Assembly (NCBI RefSeq): GCF_002198735.1
Contig: NZ_MWLO01000123.1
Location: forward strand, 175,262-239,261
Length of the DNA stretch: 64,000 nt
Source of the DNA: Ideonella sp. A 288
GTDB taxonomy: Bacteria; Pseudomonadota; Gammaproteobacteria; Burkholderiales; Burkholderiaceae_C
Direction of reading: 5' to 3'
Numbering within the stretch: position 1 is the stretch's first letter; each line of letters opens with the position of its first letter. A model generated the notes under the pieces. That model saw only the letters and a program-made list of their open reading frames with translations. It was not told the DNA's origin and did not search any database. Shown here piece by piece: positions 7,154-15,820 of this stretch. Both the position numbers and the translations under genes were made by a program.

Positions 7154-8974
7154 TCAGTTGGGCAGGGCGAACACGGTCAGCGAGCCACCCAGGTCGGTGT
7201 ACTGGCTGAGTTCCTTGTAGCCACCCACGGCGCCCAGGCCATCCTGGTCCTTCTCGAGGCCAGCCGCCATGCCGATGCCGGCCCAGCCACCAATGCCCGA
7301 GAACACGCCGATGTACTGCTTGCCCTTGTGCTCGTAGGTGAACACGTTGCCAATGATGCCGGAGGGCGTCTTGAACTTGAACAGTTCCTTGTTGATGTCC
7401 TTCTTGTCGACGCACTTCATGTAACCCTCGAGCGTGCCGTAGCACGACAGGCCGCCAGCGGTGTTGAGCGAGCCGCTCCACACCGAGAACTTCTCGGCCT
7501 TGGACTGGACGATCTTGCCGGTGCCGGCGTCCCAGGTGATGAAGTTGCCCATGCCGCCGTGGCTGTTGGGGGCCGGGAACATGGACAGCGTGGCGCCGAC
7601 GTACGGCTGGCCTGCGGTGTACTCCACCTTGAACGGCTCGTAGTCCATGCAGACGTGGTTGGTCGGCACATAGAAGAGCTTGGTCTCGGGGTCGTACGAC
7701 GCCGGCTGCTGGTCCTTGCTGCCCAGCGCCGCCGGGCAGATGCCCTTGGTGTTGACGTCAGGACCGTTCTGCGCGGTCGAGTACTTGGCGACGACCTGCG
7801 GCCGGCCGGTCTTCATGTCCACGTGCGTGGCCCAGTTCACCTTCGGGTCGTACTTCTCGGCCACGAGCAGCGCACCATTGGTACGGTCCATCGTGTAGGC
7901 GAAGCCGTTGCGGTCGAAGTGGACCAGCGCCTTGGTGGGCTTGCCCTTGACGTTGATGTCCGCCAGGATCATCTCGTTGATGCCGTCGAAGTCCCACTCG
8001 TCGAACGGCGTCATCTGGTAGACCCAGTTGACCTTGCCGGTGTCGACGTCGCGCGACCAGATGGACATCGACCACTTGTTGTCACCAGGGCGCTGCGACG
8101 GGTTCCAGGTCGACGGATTGCCGGTGCCATAAAACACGGCATTCAGCGCCTTGTCGTAGCTGTACCAGCCCCAGGTGGTGCCGCCGCCGATCTTCCACTG
8201 GTCGCCCTTCCAGGTCTTCAGCGAAGAGTCGGCGCCGACCGGCGTGACCTTGCCGTCGGCCCAGGTGGTGGTCTTGGCCGGGTCGATCAGCATCTCGCTG
8301 TCGGGGCCGACGCTGTAGCCCTTCCAGGCCAGCTTGCCGTCGGACAGGTTGTAGGCGGCCAGGAAGCCGCGCACGCCCCACTCGCCACCGGAGATGCCGG
8401 TGATGACCTTGTCCTTGAAGACGTGCGGCGCATTGGTGTTCACGGCGCCGAGCTTCGGGTCACCGTTCTTGGTGCTCCAGAGCAGCTTGCCGGTCTTGGA
8501 GTCCAGCGCGATGAGCATCGAGTCGGCCTGCTGCAGGATCACCTTGCCTTCGGCATAGGCCAGACCGCGGTTGACCGTGTCGCAGCACATCTGCGGGATC
8601 ACCGCAGGATCTTGCTTGGGCTCGTACTTCCACTTGATCTTCTGCGTATCAAGGTCGATGGCGAAGACCTTGTTCGGGAAGGGCGAGTGCAGGTACATCG
8701 TGCCGTCGATGACCAGCGGCGAACCCTCATGACCCCGCAGCACACCGGTGGAGAACGTCCATGCCACCTGCATCTTGCCGACGTTGCCGGCGTTGATCTG
8801 CTTCAGTTGGCTGTAGCGCTGGTTGAACATGTCACCAGCCTGCATCGCCCAATTCTTTGAATTGGCGATGTTCTTTTCGACATCGGCATTGGCCATGGCC
8901 AATGTGGGCACAGCGAGCATCGCCAACGCGACGCTGCGCCATGGATGCCAAATTGCTTGCTTCGAACTCTGCAT
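7154..8974 (-). CDS. xoxF: Lanthanide-type PQQ-dependent methanol dehydrogenase
   Basis: The product is 606 aa with a signal peptide ending near LAMANAD. It is an eight-bladed PQQ dehydrogenase. Visible active-site features are the vicinal disulfide pair Cys130-Cys131 ([10 protein letters not shown]), the metal ligand Glu198 (GGEWGVRG), Asn286 (GTGNPSTW), the catalytic Asp328 and an additional Asp330 in EWDFDGINE. In calcium-dependent MxaF the position two residues after the catalytic Asp is Ala; an acidic residue there marks lanthanide-binding XoxF. It oxidises methanol (and often formaldehyde) in the periplasm, passing electrons to XoxG. The ATG at 8974 has AAGGAG seven bases upstream. No mxaI small-subunit gene is adjacent, as expected for XoxF. 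Confidence 0.94.
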   Translation of the reverse strand: MQSSKQAIWHPWRSVALAMLAVPTLAMANADVEKNIANSKNWAMQAGDMFNQRYSQLKQINAGNVGKMQVAWTFSTGVLRGHEGSPLVIDGTMYLHSPFPNKVFAIDLDTQKIKWKYEPKQDPAVIPQMCCDTVNRGLAYAEGKVILQQADSMLIALDSKTGKLLWSTKNGDPKLGAVNTNAPHVFKDKVITGISGGEWGVRGFLAAYNLSDGKLAWKGYSVGPDSEMLIDPAKTTTWADGKVTPVGADSSLKTWKGDQWKIGGGTTWGWYSYDKALNAVFYGTGNPSTWNPSQRPGDNKWSMSIWSRDVDTGKVNWVYQMTPFDEWDFDGINEMILADINVKGKPTKALVHFDRNGFAYTMDRTNGALLVAEKYDPKVNWATHVDMKTGRPQVVAKYSTAQNGPDVNTKGICPAALGSKDQQPASYDPETKLFYVPTNHVCMDYEPFKVEYTAGQPYVGATLSMFPAPNSHGGMGNFITWDAGTGKIVQSKAEKFSVWSGSLNTAGGLSCYGTLEGYMKCVDKKDINKELFKFKTPSGIIGNVFTYEHKGKQYIGVFSGIGGWAGIGMAAGLEKDQDGLGAVGGYKELSQYTDLGGSLTVFALPN

Positions 8975-9395
8975 TGAAGTCTCCTTGTGTTGATCACCCG
9001 AGCCCGCCCGCACGGAACCGCTGGGAGGCCGTCCGCCGAGCGCCATGAGGAAGCCGGCGAGGTCTTATCTGCAATTTGCGGGCCCATGTTCGAGACCAGC
9101 AATCAACGATCAAGCCGCATCGATCGCTTCAAAAGCAACGCGCCGAGTTGACTGAGCGGCGTAAGAAAAAACCCTGCAATGCGGCGCCGCCGAACCAAAC
9201 TCGGGGTCCGGTTTGCCGACTCCTAGGGAATGCCCCAACAGGGTCAACGCTAAGCCCCGCCGCTCCCGCGGCAAGGCGTTCGAGAACGCGAAATCGTGCG
9301 CCGAAATTGTGGCAATCACTTTCGGCACAGAGTGTTTCACCGCGCCGGCGTTCTCGCCGGCTGCGGGATGGGTCGGCTTCAGCCGGCGGCGGGGA
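8975..9395. promoter_or_regulatory. 421-bp non-coding region upstream of xoxF, with a GC-rich hairpin at 9344-9361
   Basis: No convincing gene lies between xoxF and the cytochrome c gene. The region must hold the xoxF promoter, reading leftward. A perfect seven-pair hairpin GCCGGCG-TTCT-CGCCGGC occurs at 9344-9361, and a smaller one (CGGCTTCAGCCG) lies a few bases nearer the cytochrome stop. Both are just downstream of the cytochrome gene on the minus strand and could end its transcript, although no T-run follows. I cannot identify a clear -35/-10 pair. Confidence 0.45.
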
Positions 9396-10016
9396 TCAGA
9401 GCGACTGCACGTACTCGGCGACGGCGCGCATCTCGGCCTGCGTCATGGGACGGGTCTCGTCCTTCATGATGACGCCGTGCGGCCGCAAGCGCGTGCCGAA
9501 CACCTTCAACTGGGCGTAAACATAGTCGGCACGTTGGCCGGCCAGTCGTGGAAACCCTCCAGCGCCCTCCGCGGCGACCCCGTGGCACGACGCGCAGGCC
9601 CGAACCCCACGGGCCGGCATGCCGTCGGCATAGATCATCTGGCCGGCGCGGACCAGGCCTGGACGGCCCGGCTTGCCGACCGCTGGCGTCTGGGCCTGGT
9701 AGTAGTCGGCCAGGCCGTTGATGGTGGCGTCGTCGAGCAGGGCCGACACCCCCCACATGTAGGCGCGCGTGCCGGTCTCTGCGCGCGTTTGCGAGCGGAA
9801 GTCGATGAGTTGCGCGATCGTGTACTGGCGCATCTGACCGGCCAGCGAGGGAATCTCCCGTGTCGCGCTGCGGCCGCCTTCGCCATGGCAGGCTGCGCAC
9901 ACATGGATCGCGCGCCGCACGGTTTCCTGGTCTCCGGCCACGTCCTGGCCCTGTGCCGAACCCATGGCCAGGGCGCAACCGGCCAGCAGCCCGGCCACTG
10001 TTCTCATCGATCTCAT
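9396..10016 (-). CDS. Diheme cytochrome c, c4-like
   Basis: The product is 206 aa with a signal peptide (MRSMRTVAGLLAGCALAMGS). Two haem c sites are separated by about 100 residues: CAACH (Cys40, Cys43, His44) and CASCH (Cys141, Cys144, His145). Each is followed by a similar pattern (IPSLAGQMRQYTIAQL and FPRLAGQRADYVYAQL), showing the internal duplication typical of c4-type cytochromes. Such proteins carry electrons to terminal oxidases, and here it may be a downstream acceptor from XoxG. The ATG at 10016 has GAGGAGA a short distance upstream. The gene is first in the leftward xox series but is separated from xoxF by 421 bp, so it may have its own transcript. Confidence 0.87.
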   Translation of the reverse strand: MRSMRTVAGLLAGCALAMGSAQGQDVAGDQETVRRAIHVCAACHGEGGRSATREIPSLAGQMRQYTIAQLIDFRSQTRAETGTRAYMWGVSALLDDATINGLADYYQAQTPAVGKPGRPGLVRAGQMIYADGMPARGVRACASCHGVAAEGAGGFPRLAGQRADYVYAQLKVFGTRLRPHGVIMKDETRPMTQAEMRAVAEYVQSL

Positions 10017-10341
10017 CGTCGTCTCCTCGGTGTACCGCTGATGCGTCAGGCAAATTGTTGGCGCCGTGGTGTCCGCACGGCCTGACGCCGATCAACCGCC
10101 GCAATGGGCCCGGAACCTCGGTGGAAACCAGACTGCGGCAGGTCATGTCCAGCCCCCGCAGGGCAGCGGGCGGCACGGGCAACTCACCTCGCGGCGCGGC
10201 GTGTCTCTTGCTAGCCCAGCCGTGCTGTTCGCGAGGCCGGCCCCCTGCGTCGCGTGCGGTGCAGACTGTCCCGCCTTCGACGCACAGGGAGCGGAGCCGA
10301 CGGTGGCGGCCGTGGCGTGACAGCATCAACGAGGGCTCCGA
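10017..10341. promoter_or_regulatory. 325-bp divergent intergenic region between cytochrome c4 and mxaR
   Basis: The region separates the leftward cytochrome/xox genes from the rightward mxa maturation genes, so it should hold promoters for both directions. It is GC-rich, carries no convincing coding frame, and shows no strong inverted repeat or sigma-70 consensus by eye. The only firm signal is the GAGGAG ribosome site of the cytochrome gene at its left end. Confidence 0.4.
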
Positions 10342-11364
10342 ATGGATCGTGACGACGCGCTGCTGAGCGACTGGCGCCAACGCGCGCTGGCGCTCGAGGC
10401 CGAGGTGTCCAAGGCGGTGATCGGGCAGGCGCGGGTGATCCGCATGGTGAACACCGCCGTCTTCGCGCGCGGCCACGTGCTGCTGCAGGGCGATGTCGGC
10501 GTGGGCAAGACGACGCTGCTGCGCGCCTTCGCCCAGGTGCTGGGCGGCGATTTCGCGCGCACCGAGGGCACCATCGACCTGATGCCCAACGACCTGATCT
10601 ATTACACCTACATCAGCGCCGAGGGCAAACCCGCAGTGGAGCCCGGCCCGTTGATCCGGCACGGCGACCAGCTGGCCATCTTCTTCTTCAACGAGATCAA
10701 CCGGGCGCGGCCTCAGGTGCATTCGCTGCTGCTGCGGGTGATGGCCGAGCGCAGCGTGTCGGCCTTCAACCGCGAGCACCGCTTTCCGCACCTGCTGGTG
10801 TTCGCCGACCGCAACCGCGTCGAACGCGAGGAGACCTTCGAGATCTCATCCGCCGCGCGCGACCGCTTCATGATGGAAGTGACCATCGATGCGCCGGCCA
10901 CCGACGCCGACCGGCGCCAGCTGATGTTCGACCCGCGGTTCCACGACGCCGATCGGCTGGTCAACGCGCTGGCCGGCGCCACGCTGGCCTACCAGGAACT
11001 GAACCACGTGGCCGAGGTCATCCAGCGCAGCGTGCAGGCGTCGGAGACGCTGCAGAACTATGCGCTGAACCTGTGGCGCGCCACGGCCGCACCGGCCGAG
11101 TACGGTGTGCGCCTGTCCGACCTGGACACGGCACAGCTGATGCTGGCCGGCGCCAGCCCGCGCGGCATGAGCCAGTTGCTGCGCGCTGCACGCGTGGCGG
11201 CGTGGCTGGACGACCGCGACTACGTGACGCCGCACGACCTGCAGTCGGTCTTCGTCGAGACCATCGCCCACCGCCTGTGCTACCAGCCGGTGTACGAGAT
11301 GCGCCGGCACGAGATCGCCGGGCCGTTGATGAGCGGCATCCTGGCCAGCGTGGCCGCCCCCTGA
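10342..11364 (+). CDS. mxaR: MoxR-family AAA+ ATPase of methanol dehydrogenase maturation
   Basis: The product is 340 aa. It has a Walker A motif GDVGVGKTT near residue 55, a Walker B-like IFFFNEINRARP, an NRVEREETFEISSAARDRF sensor region and the C-terminal helical lid (SPRGMSQLLRAARVAAW). These are diagnostic of MoxR ATPases, which work with VWA-domain proteins as metal-insertion or folding chaperones. Here it heads the cluster R-S-A-C-K-L in the same order as the mxa genes of methylotrophs, where this set is needed for calcium insertion into MxaFI. Only three bases separate it from mxaS. Cytoplasmic location is expected. Confidence 0.9.
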   Translation: MDRDDALLSDWRQRALALEAEVSKAVIGQARVIRMVNTAVFARGHVLLQGDVGVGKTTLLRAFAQVLGGDFARTEGTIDLMPNDLIYYTYISAEGKPAVEPGPLIRHGDQLAIFFFNEINRARPQVHSLLLRVMAERSVSAFNREHRFPHLLVFADRNRVEREETFEISSAARDRFMMEVTIDAPATDADRRQLMFDPRFHDADRLVNALAGATLAYQELNHVAEVIQRSVQASETLQNYALNLWRATAAPAEYGVRLSDLDTAQLMLAGASPRGMSQLLRAARVAAWLDDRDYVTPHDLQSVFVETIAHRLCYQPVYEMRRHEIAGPLMSGILASVAAP

Positions 11365-11367
11365 GCC

Positions 11368-12219
11368 ATGGCGACACCGGCCGTCAAGGAATGCCACTAC
11401 CGCGTCGACGCGCCGGTGCTGGGCCATTTCCCGGGCGCCCACCGCAGCACAAGGGGCGAGAGCGGCTTCGAGTTCCGGGGCCATGCCTCGCTGACCGATG
11501 CGCCCGATGCCCGCCGGCTCGACCTGCACGCCAGCCTGCGCGACCCCTTCGGCCAGTGGATCGTCCGGGTCTACAGCCAGCGCAAGTCGATCCCGGTGGT
11601 GGTGGTGGCAGACCTGTCGGCCTCGATGGGCTTTGCCGGCACGCGCCGCAAGCTCGACGTGCTGGCCGACTTCGTCGACAGCCTGGCCTGGTCGGCCTGG
11701 CGCACGGGCGACAGCTTCGGCTTCATCGGCTGCGACAGTGCAGTTCGACCCGACCTGCTGCTGCCCCAGACCCGGTCCAGGGGTGCGGGCAGCGCGCTGG
11801 CCCGGTCGCTGCGGTCGATCCACCTGGACGGCCCGTCGGCGCAGGCGCTGCAGTCGGCGCACCGTCACCTGGGTCGCCAACGGTCGTTGGTGTTCCTGGT
11901 GTCCGACTTCCACCTGCCGCTGCCGCAGGTCGAGGCCGTGCTCACGTCGATGGCGCACCACGACGTGGTGCCGGTGGTGCTGTGGCAGGGTCGCGAGTTC
12001 GAGCTGTCGGCCGAACGCGGCCTGGCCCAGGTGGTCGACCCGGAAAGCGGGCGTCACCAACTGGTGTGGTGGCGGCCGGCCTTGCGCGAGCGTTGGCGCG
12101 TGGCGCACCAGCAGCGCCGCGAGGCGTTGCAGGGGCTGTTCCGCGCCCGGCGATTGAAGCCGCTGTTCATCGAGGAGGCCTTCGACGCCGACATGGTGAC
12201 GCGGCACTTTCATTCGTGA
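11368..12219 (+). CDS. mxaS: MxaS, DUF58-family protein
   Basis: The product is 283 aa. It has the DUF58 pattern: an early Y-R-x-D opening, GESGFEFRGHASL, LDLHASLRDPFGQW, then a degenerate VWA core (VVVVADLSASMGFAG) and LVFLVSDFHLP. The MIDAS-like D-x-S-x-S is complete in DLSAS. DUF58 proteins pair with MoxR ATPases, and in the mxa cluster this is MxaS. No signal peptide or membrane segment is obvious, so it is probably cytoplasmic. It starts three bases after the mxaR stop and ends 13 bp before mxaA, consistent with one operon. Confidence 0.86.
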   Translation: MATPAVKECHYRVDAPVLGHFPGAHRSTRGESGFEFRGHASLTDAPDARRLDLHASLRDPFGQWIVRVYSQRKSIPVVVVADLSASMGFAGTRRKLDVLADFVDSLAWSAWRTGDSFGFIGCDSAVRPDLLLPQTRSRGAGSALARSLRSIHLDGPSAQALQSAHRHLGRQRSLVFLVSDFHLPLPQVEAVLTSMAHHDVVPVVLWQGREFELSAERGLAQVVDPESGRHQLVWWRPALRERWRVAHQQRREALQGLFRARRLKPLFIEEAFDADMVTRHFHS

Positions 12220-12232
12220 GCACGGGCCGCCG

Positions 12233-13165
12233 ATGAGGGGACGACTGCGCTCGGCCATCGGCGCCTCGGCCTTGGGCCTGAGCCTCGGCTTGGCGCTGGG
12301 TGGGGCGGCGGGCGCCCATGCGCAGACCCAGCTTGGCGCCACCACGGTCGAGCCTCGGGCCTATGGCTACCAGGTCGGGGACGTGCTCGCCCGCAACATC
12401 ACGGTCCGGGTGCCGGAGGGCCTGGTGCTCGACGAATCCAGCGTGCCGCAGCCCGGCGCCCGCGGCAAGGCGCTGGAACTGCGGCGGGTGGACCGCCAGA
12501 TCCGCAGGGTTCGCGAGGGCGGGCAGATCGACATGACCCTGGAGTACCAGGTGTTCCTGGCGCCAACGCAGGTGCGCACGCTCGAGATGCCGGTGGTGAC
12601 GCTGCGTTTCATCGGGCCACCGCGCAACCAGGATCTGCGCATCGACGCCTGGCCCGTCACCGTGGCCCCCCTGGTGCCGGTGGACGTGTCGCCGCGCCAG
12701 GGCCTGGGCGAATTGCAGCCCGACGCGCCGCCACCGCTCATCGACACTTCGGCCGCGCGGCTGCGCCTGCTCGCGTACCTCGGCGTGGCGATGCTGCTGC
12801 TGGCCTGGCTGGCGCATGTCTACCTGGCCCTGCCATGGTGGTCGCGGCGGCATCGCCCGTTCACGACGGCCTGGCGCGCGCTCCGATCGGCGCTGCCGGG
12901 CGAGGTCGCGGCGCAGCGCCGCCAGGCCTTCCTGCGCATCCACGAGGCCTTGAACCAGACGGCCGGCGAGACCGTGTTCGAGCACGGCCTCGACCGGTTC
13001 CTGCACGCGCACCCGCGCTTCGAGCCGTTGCGGCCGGACCTGACCACGTTCTTCGCGCAGTCGCGGCAGGAGTTCTTCGCTCCGGGCGATGCCGGTGGCG
13101 CGGACGCAGACTGGCTGCTGGCGTTCTGCCGCCGCTGCCGCGATGCAGAACGGGGCTCGGCATGA
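12233..13165 (+). CDS. mxaA: MxaA, methanol dehydrogenase calcium-insertion/assembly protein
   Basis: The product is 310 aa with a signal peptide (hydrophobic core about residues 9-27, cleavage near AHAQ). A periplasmic beta-rich domain follows (YQVGDVLARNITVRVPEG and VFLAPTQVRTLEMPVV). One transmembrane helix lies near residues 180-200 (LRLLAYLGVAMLLLAWLAHVYL), and a cytoplasmic tail follows with QRRQAFLRIHEALNQTAGETVF. This layout matches MxaA, a membrane-anchored protein required for metal loading of methanol dehydrogenase. The stop overlaps the mxaC start (ATGA). Confidence 0.85.
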   Translation: MRGRLRSAIGASALGLSLGLALGGAAGAHAQTQLGATTVEPRAYGYQVGDVLARNITVRVPEGLVLDESSVPQPGARGKALELRRVDRQIRRVREGGQIDMTLEYQVFLAPTQVRTLEMPVVTLRFIGPPRNQDLRIDAWPVTVAPLVPVDVSPRQGLGELQPDAPPPLIDTSAARLRLLAYLGVAMLLLAWLAHVYLALPWWSRRHRPFTTAWRALRSALPGEVAAQRRQAFLRIHEALNQTAGETVFEHGLDRFLHAHPRFEPLRPDLTTFFAQSRQEFFAPGDAGGADADWLLAFCRRCRDAERGSA

Positions 13166-14205
13166 GCTTCGGTCACGCCTGGGTGCTGTGGCTGCTGCCC
13201 TTGGCGGCCTTGCCGTGGCTCGCCATGCCGGGTGGGGCACTGTCGAATGCCTGGCCCTCGATGATGTCGCGCGACACGGCGTCGGAGCTGCTGCGCTGGG
13301 CGCTGCGCGCGCTGGCCTCGTTGGCCATTGCGGCGCTGGTGGTGGCGCTGGCCGAGCCGTATCGGCCCGAGTACGAGGTCGAGCGGGTGGGCAAGGGCGC
13401 CGAGATCGTGCTGCTGCTCGACCGCAGCCGCAGCATGGACCAGGGCTTCGCCGGTGCGCCACCCAAGGGGGCGCCGGTGAAGGGCACCGGACCGGAGGCG
13501 CTGGACTATTACTTCAGCCAGACGCCGGGGCGCCTGCGCGAATCGAAGGGCAAGGTCGCGCGGCAGTTGCTGGCCGACTTCGCCGCCAAGCGACCGGACG
13601 ACCTGTTCGGCATGATCGTCTTCAGCACGCTGCCGATCCGCACGCTCGAATTCACCCAGAAGCACGACGCCATCCGCGCCGCCATCGAGGCCGGCAACAT
13701 AGGGCGCGGGCTGTCGGAGACCAACATCGGGCTGGCGCTGCAGGCGGCGCTGTCGACCTTCGAGCAACGCGCCTACACGGGGTCGCGCATCGCCTTGCTG
13801 GTGTCCGATGGCGGCGACCGGCTCGACCCGGACGCCAGCGAGCGCATCACCCACCTGGCCCGCAAGCACCGGGTGGCGATCTACTGGCTGTACCTGCGAT
13901 CGGCCAACAGCCCGGGGCTGATGCTGGACGCCGGCGAGCCGCCGCAGAATGCCGACTCGGTGCCCGAGGTCATGCTGCACCGGTTCTTCCAATCGATGGG
14001 AACGCCCTACCGGGCCTACGAGGCCGGCACGCCGCAGGCGCTGCAGAAGGCCATCGAATCGGTGAACCAGTTGGAGAACCTGCCGATCACCTACCTCGAC
14101 ACGGTGCCGCGCCGCGATCTCTGGGGTGCCAGTTGCGGCATCGCGCTGGCCTGCGTGGCCCTGCTGCTGGCCGCCAACTGGCTGGAGATCCGCCGATGGG
14201 CCTGA
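13162..14205 (+). CDS. mxaC: MxaC, VWA-domain membrane protein
   Basis: The product is 347 aa. The N-terminus has two hydrophobic segments (HAWVLWLLPLAALPWLAM and ALRALASLAIAALVVALA), followed by a VWA domain with a complete MIDAS start D-x-S-x-S (LLLDRSRSMDQ), SETNIGLALQAAL and LLVSDGGDRLD. A C-terminal membrane helix follows (GIALACVALLLAANW). Such BatA-like proteins work with MoxR ATPases. Position and topology match MxaC, needed with MxaA, K and L for methanol dehydrogenase assembly. The start ATG at 13162 overlaps mxaA by four bases, and the 3' end overlaps mxaK by ten. Confidence 0.87.
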   Translation: MSFGHAWVLWLLPLAALPWLAMPGGALSNAWPSMMSRDTASELLRWALRALASLAIAALVVALAEPYRPEYEVERVGKGAEIVLLLDRSRSMDQGFAGAPPKGAPVKGTGPEALDYYFSQTPGRLRESKGKVARQLLADFAAKRPDDLFGMIVFSTLPIRTLEFTQKHDAIRAAIEAGNIGRGLSETNIGLALQAALSTFEQRAYTGSRIALLVSDGGDRLDPDASERITHLARKHRVAIYWLYLRSANSPGLMLDAGEPPQNADSVPEVMLHRFFQSMGTPYRAYEAGTPQALQKAIESVNQLENLPITYLDTVPRRDLWGASCGIALACVALLLAANWLEIRRWA

Positions 14206-14741
14206 CCCCACGACAACGCACGCGCGGCGTGGTCGCGGCCCTGGCCGTGGTCGCCGTGGTCGCGGCGATCGACGGCGCCCGCACCTGGCGACAGCACCAG
14301 TGGAACGCGATGATCGCCGCGCGTCAGGTGCCCGACGACGCCGCCGACCCGCCGGTGCAGGCGCAGTTCGCCCAGGCCTGGGCGCAGGCCGCCAGCGGGG
14401 CCGACGAGGCCGCGATGAAACGCTACCGCCTGCTGCAGGGCGATGCGGCGCTGGGCCAGGCGGCGCGCTACAACAGCGCCAACCTGCTGATGCGCCAGGC
14501 GGTCGTGGTGCGCGCGGGCATCTCCCCCGGCAAGGCCATCCCGCTGATCGAGCTGGCCAAGGAGATGTACCGCGACGTGCTGCGGGCGGACCCACAGCAC
14601 TGGGACGCCCGCTACAACCTCGAACGCGCGCAGCGCCTGCTGCCCGATCCGGAGGAGGTCGACCTGGCCCCGACCGAGGGTCAGCGCAACGCCGAACGCG
14701 CCGCCACCACGATGCGCGGCTGGTCGCCGGGCCTGCCGTGA
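14196..14741 (+). CDS. mxaK: MxaK, membrane-anchored assembly protein
   Basis: The product is 181 aa. One N-terminal transmembrane segment (VVAALAVVAVVAAIDGAR) precedes a periplasmic helical domain. That domain has TPR-like helices (RYNSANLLMRQAVVVR, IPLIELAKEMYRDVLR, WDARYNLERAQRLLP). MxaK proteins are short, poorly conserved and mainly recognised by position between mxaC and mxaL, which is exactly the case here. The start ATG at 14196 lies ten bases inside the end of mxaC, and the stop overlaps the GTG of mxaL. The assignment relies mostly on gene order. Confidence 0.8.
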   Translation: MGLTPRQRTRGVVAALAVVAVVAAIDGARTWRQHQWNAMIAARQVPDDAADPPVQAQFAQAWAQAASGADEAAMKRYRLLQGDAALGQAARYNSANLLMRQAVVVRAGISPGKAIPLIELAKEMYRDVLRADPQHWDARYNLERAQRLLPDPEEVDLAPTEGQRNAERAATTMRGWSPGLP

Positions 14742-15802
14742 CGGTGCTGTGGCGCTGGCTGTCGGTGTCGTGGCAACGCGATCGCGACCGATGGCTGCTG
14801 GGTGCCGCGGCGCTGGCCCTGGTGGCCAGCTTCGTGAACCCGGGCGTGACGGTCGAGCGGTCGCTGTTCGAGCATGTGGTGGTGCTCGACGTGACGCAGA
14901 GCATGAACGTCACCGACGAGCAACTCGGTGACAAGCCCGCCTCGCGCCTGGACTTTGCCAAGGACGCGCTGCGCCGCTCGCTGCTGCAACTGCCCTGTGG
15001 GTCGAAGGTCGGATGGGCCATCTTCACCGAGTACCGGTCGCTGCTGCTGCTGGCGCCGGTCGAGGTCTGTGCCCACCTCGGTGAACTGCGTGCCAGCCTG
15101 GCGCAGATCGATTCGCGCATGGCCTGGTCGGGCAACAGCGAAGTGGCCAAGGGCCTGCACAGCGGGCTGGTGATCGCCAAGGCGCTGGAGGGCAAGCCGT
15201 CGCTGGTGTTCGTCACCGATGGGCACGAGGCACCGCCGCTGAACCCGCGCTACCGGCCCTCGTTCGACGACAAGCCGGGCGAGGTGCCGGGGCTGATCGT
15301 CGGCGTGGGCGACCTCAAGCCCTCGCCGATCCCGAAGTCGGACCCCGAAGGACGTCCGCTCGGCTTCTGGGCCGCCGACGACGTGATGCAGACCGACCCG
15401 CGCAGCCAGGGCCGCGGCGGCAGCGTCAGCGGCGAAGCACTGGTCGACGACCGCCAGGGCAGCGTGGCGCCGTCACTGGGCGCCACGCCGGGGTCGGAAC
15501 ACCTGTCGGCGCAGCGCGAGGCCTACCTGAGGCAGCTGGCGGGCGAGCAGGGGCTAACCTACCACCACCTGCAGTCGGCCCAGGCCTTTGCCGCCGCGCT
15601 CACCGCGCCATCGCTGGCCAAGCCCGTGCCGGTGCGGGCCGACGGCCGCGTCGCGCTGGGCGCGCTGGCCCTGGCCTTGCTGCTGGCGCGGCACCTGCTG
15701 CCGCTGTGGCAGCGGCTCACGGGGGGTGGCCGTGGGCGGGTCGGCAGCGGCCTGCTGGCTAGAATCTTCCGTGGTCCCCCCCGCACCCCGCGGCGGCGAT
15801 GA
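14738..15802 (+). CDS. mxaL: MxaL, VWA-domain membrane protein
   Basis: The product is 354 aa from a GTG that overlaps the mxaK stop (GTGA). An N-terminal membrane segment (WLLGAAALALVASFV) is followed by a VWA domain with a MIDAS start in VVLDVTQSMNV and LVFVTDGHEAPP. The C-terminal membrane helix is VALGALALALLLARHLLPLW. BatB-like VWA proteins such as MxaL complete the MxaACKL assembly module. The gene is last in the mxa run; 18 bp separate it from the LysR gene downstream, so read-through into the regulator is possible. Confidence 0.85.
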   Translation: MTVLWRWLSVSWQRDRDRWLLGAAALALVASFVNPGVTVERSLFEHVVVLDVTQSMNVTDEQLGDKPASRLDFAKDALRRSLLQLPCGSKVGWAIFTEYRSLLLLAPVEVCAHLGELRASLAQIDSRMAWSGNSEVAKGLHSGLVIAKALEGKPSLVFVTDGHEAPPLNPRYRPSFDDKPGEVPGLIVGVGDLKPSPIPKSDPEGRPLGFWAADDVMQTDPRSQGRGGSVSGEALVDDRQGSVAPSLGATPGSEHLSAQREAYLRQLAGEQGLTYHHLQSAQAFAAALTAPSLAKPVPVRADGRVALGALALALLLARHLLPLWQRLTGGGRGRVGSGLLARIFRGPPRTPRRR

Positions 15803-15820
15803 CCGCCCGATGGCGCCGCC

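Noticed and set aside
8845..8868. Inverted repeat around AATTC-TTTG-AATT near the start of xoxF
   Set aside because: It lies within the xoxF coding sequence, where the codons encode the mature N-terminus, and is short; no regulatory role can be supported.
9110..9340. 76-codon leftward open frame upstream of xoxF
   Set aside because: No ribosome site, no recognisable motif and no conserved context; it lies in the expected promoter region.
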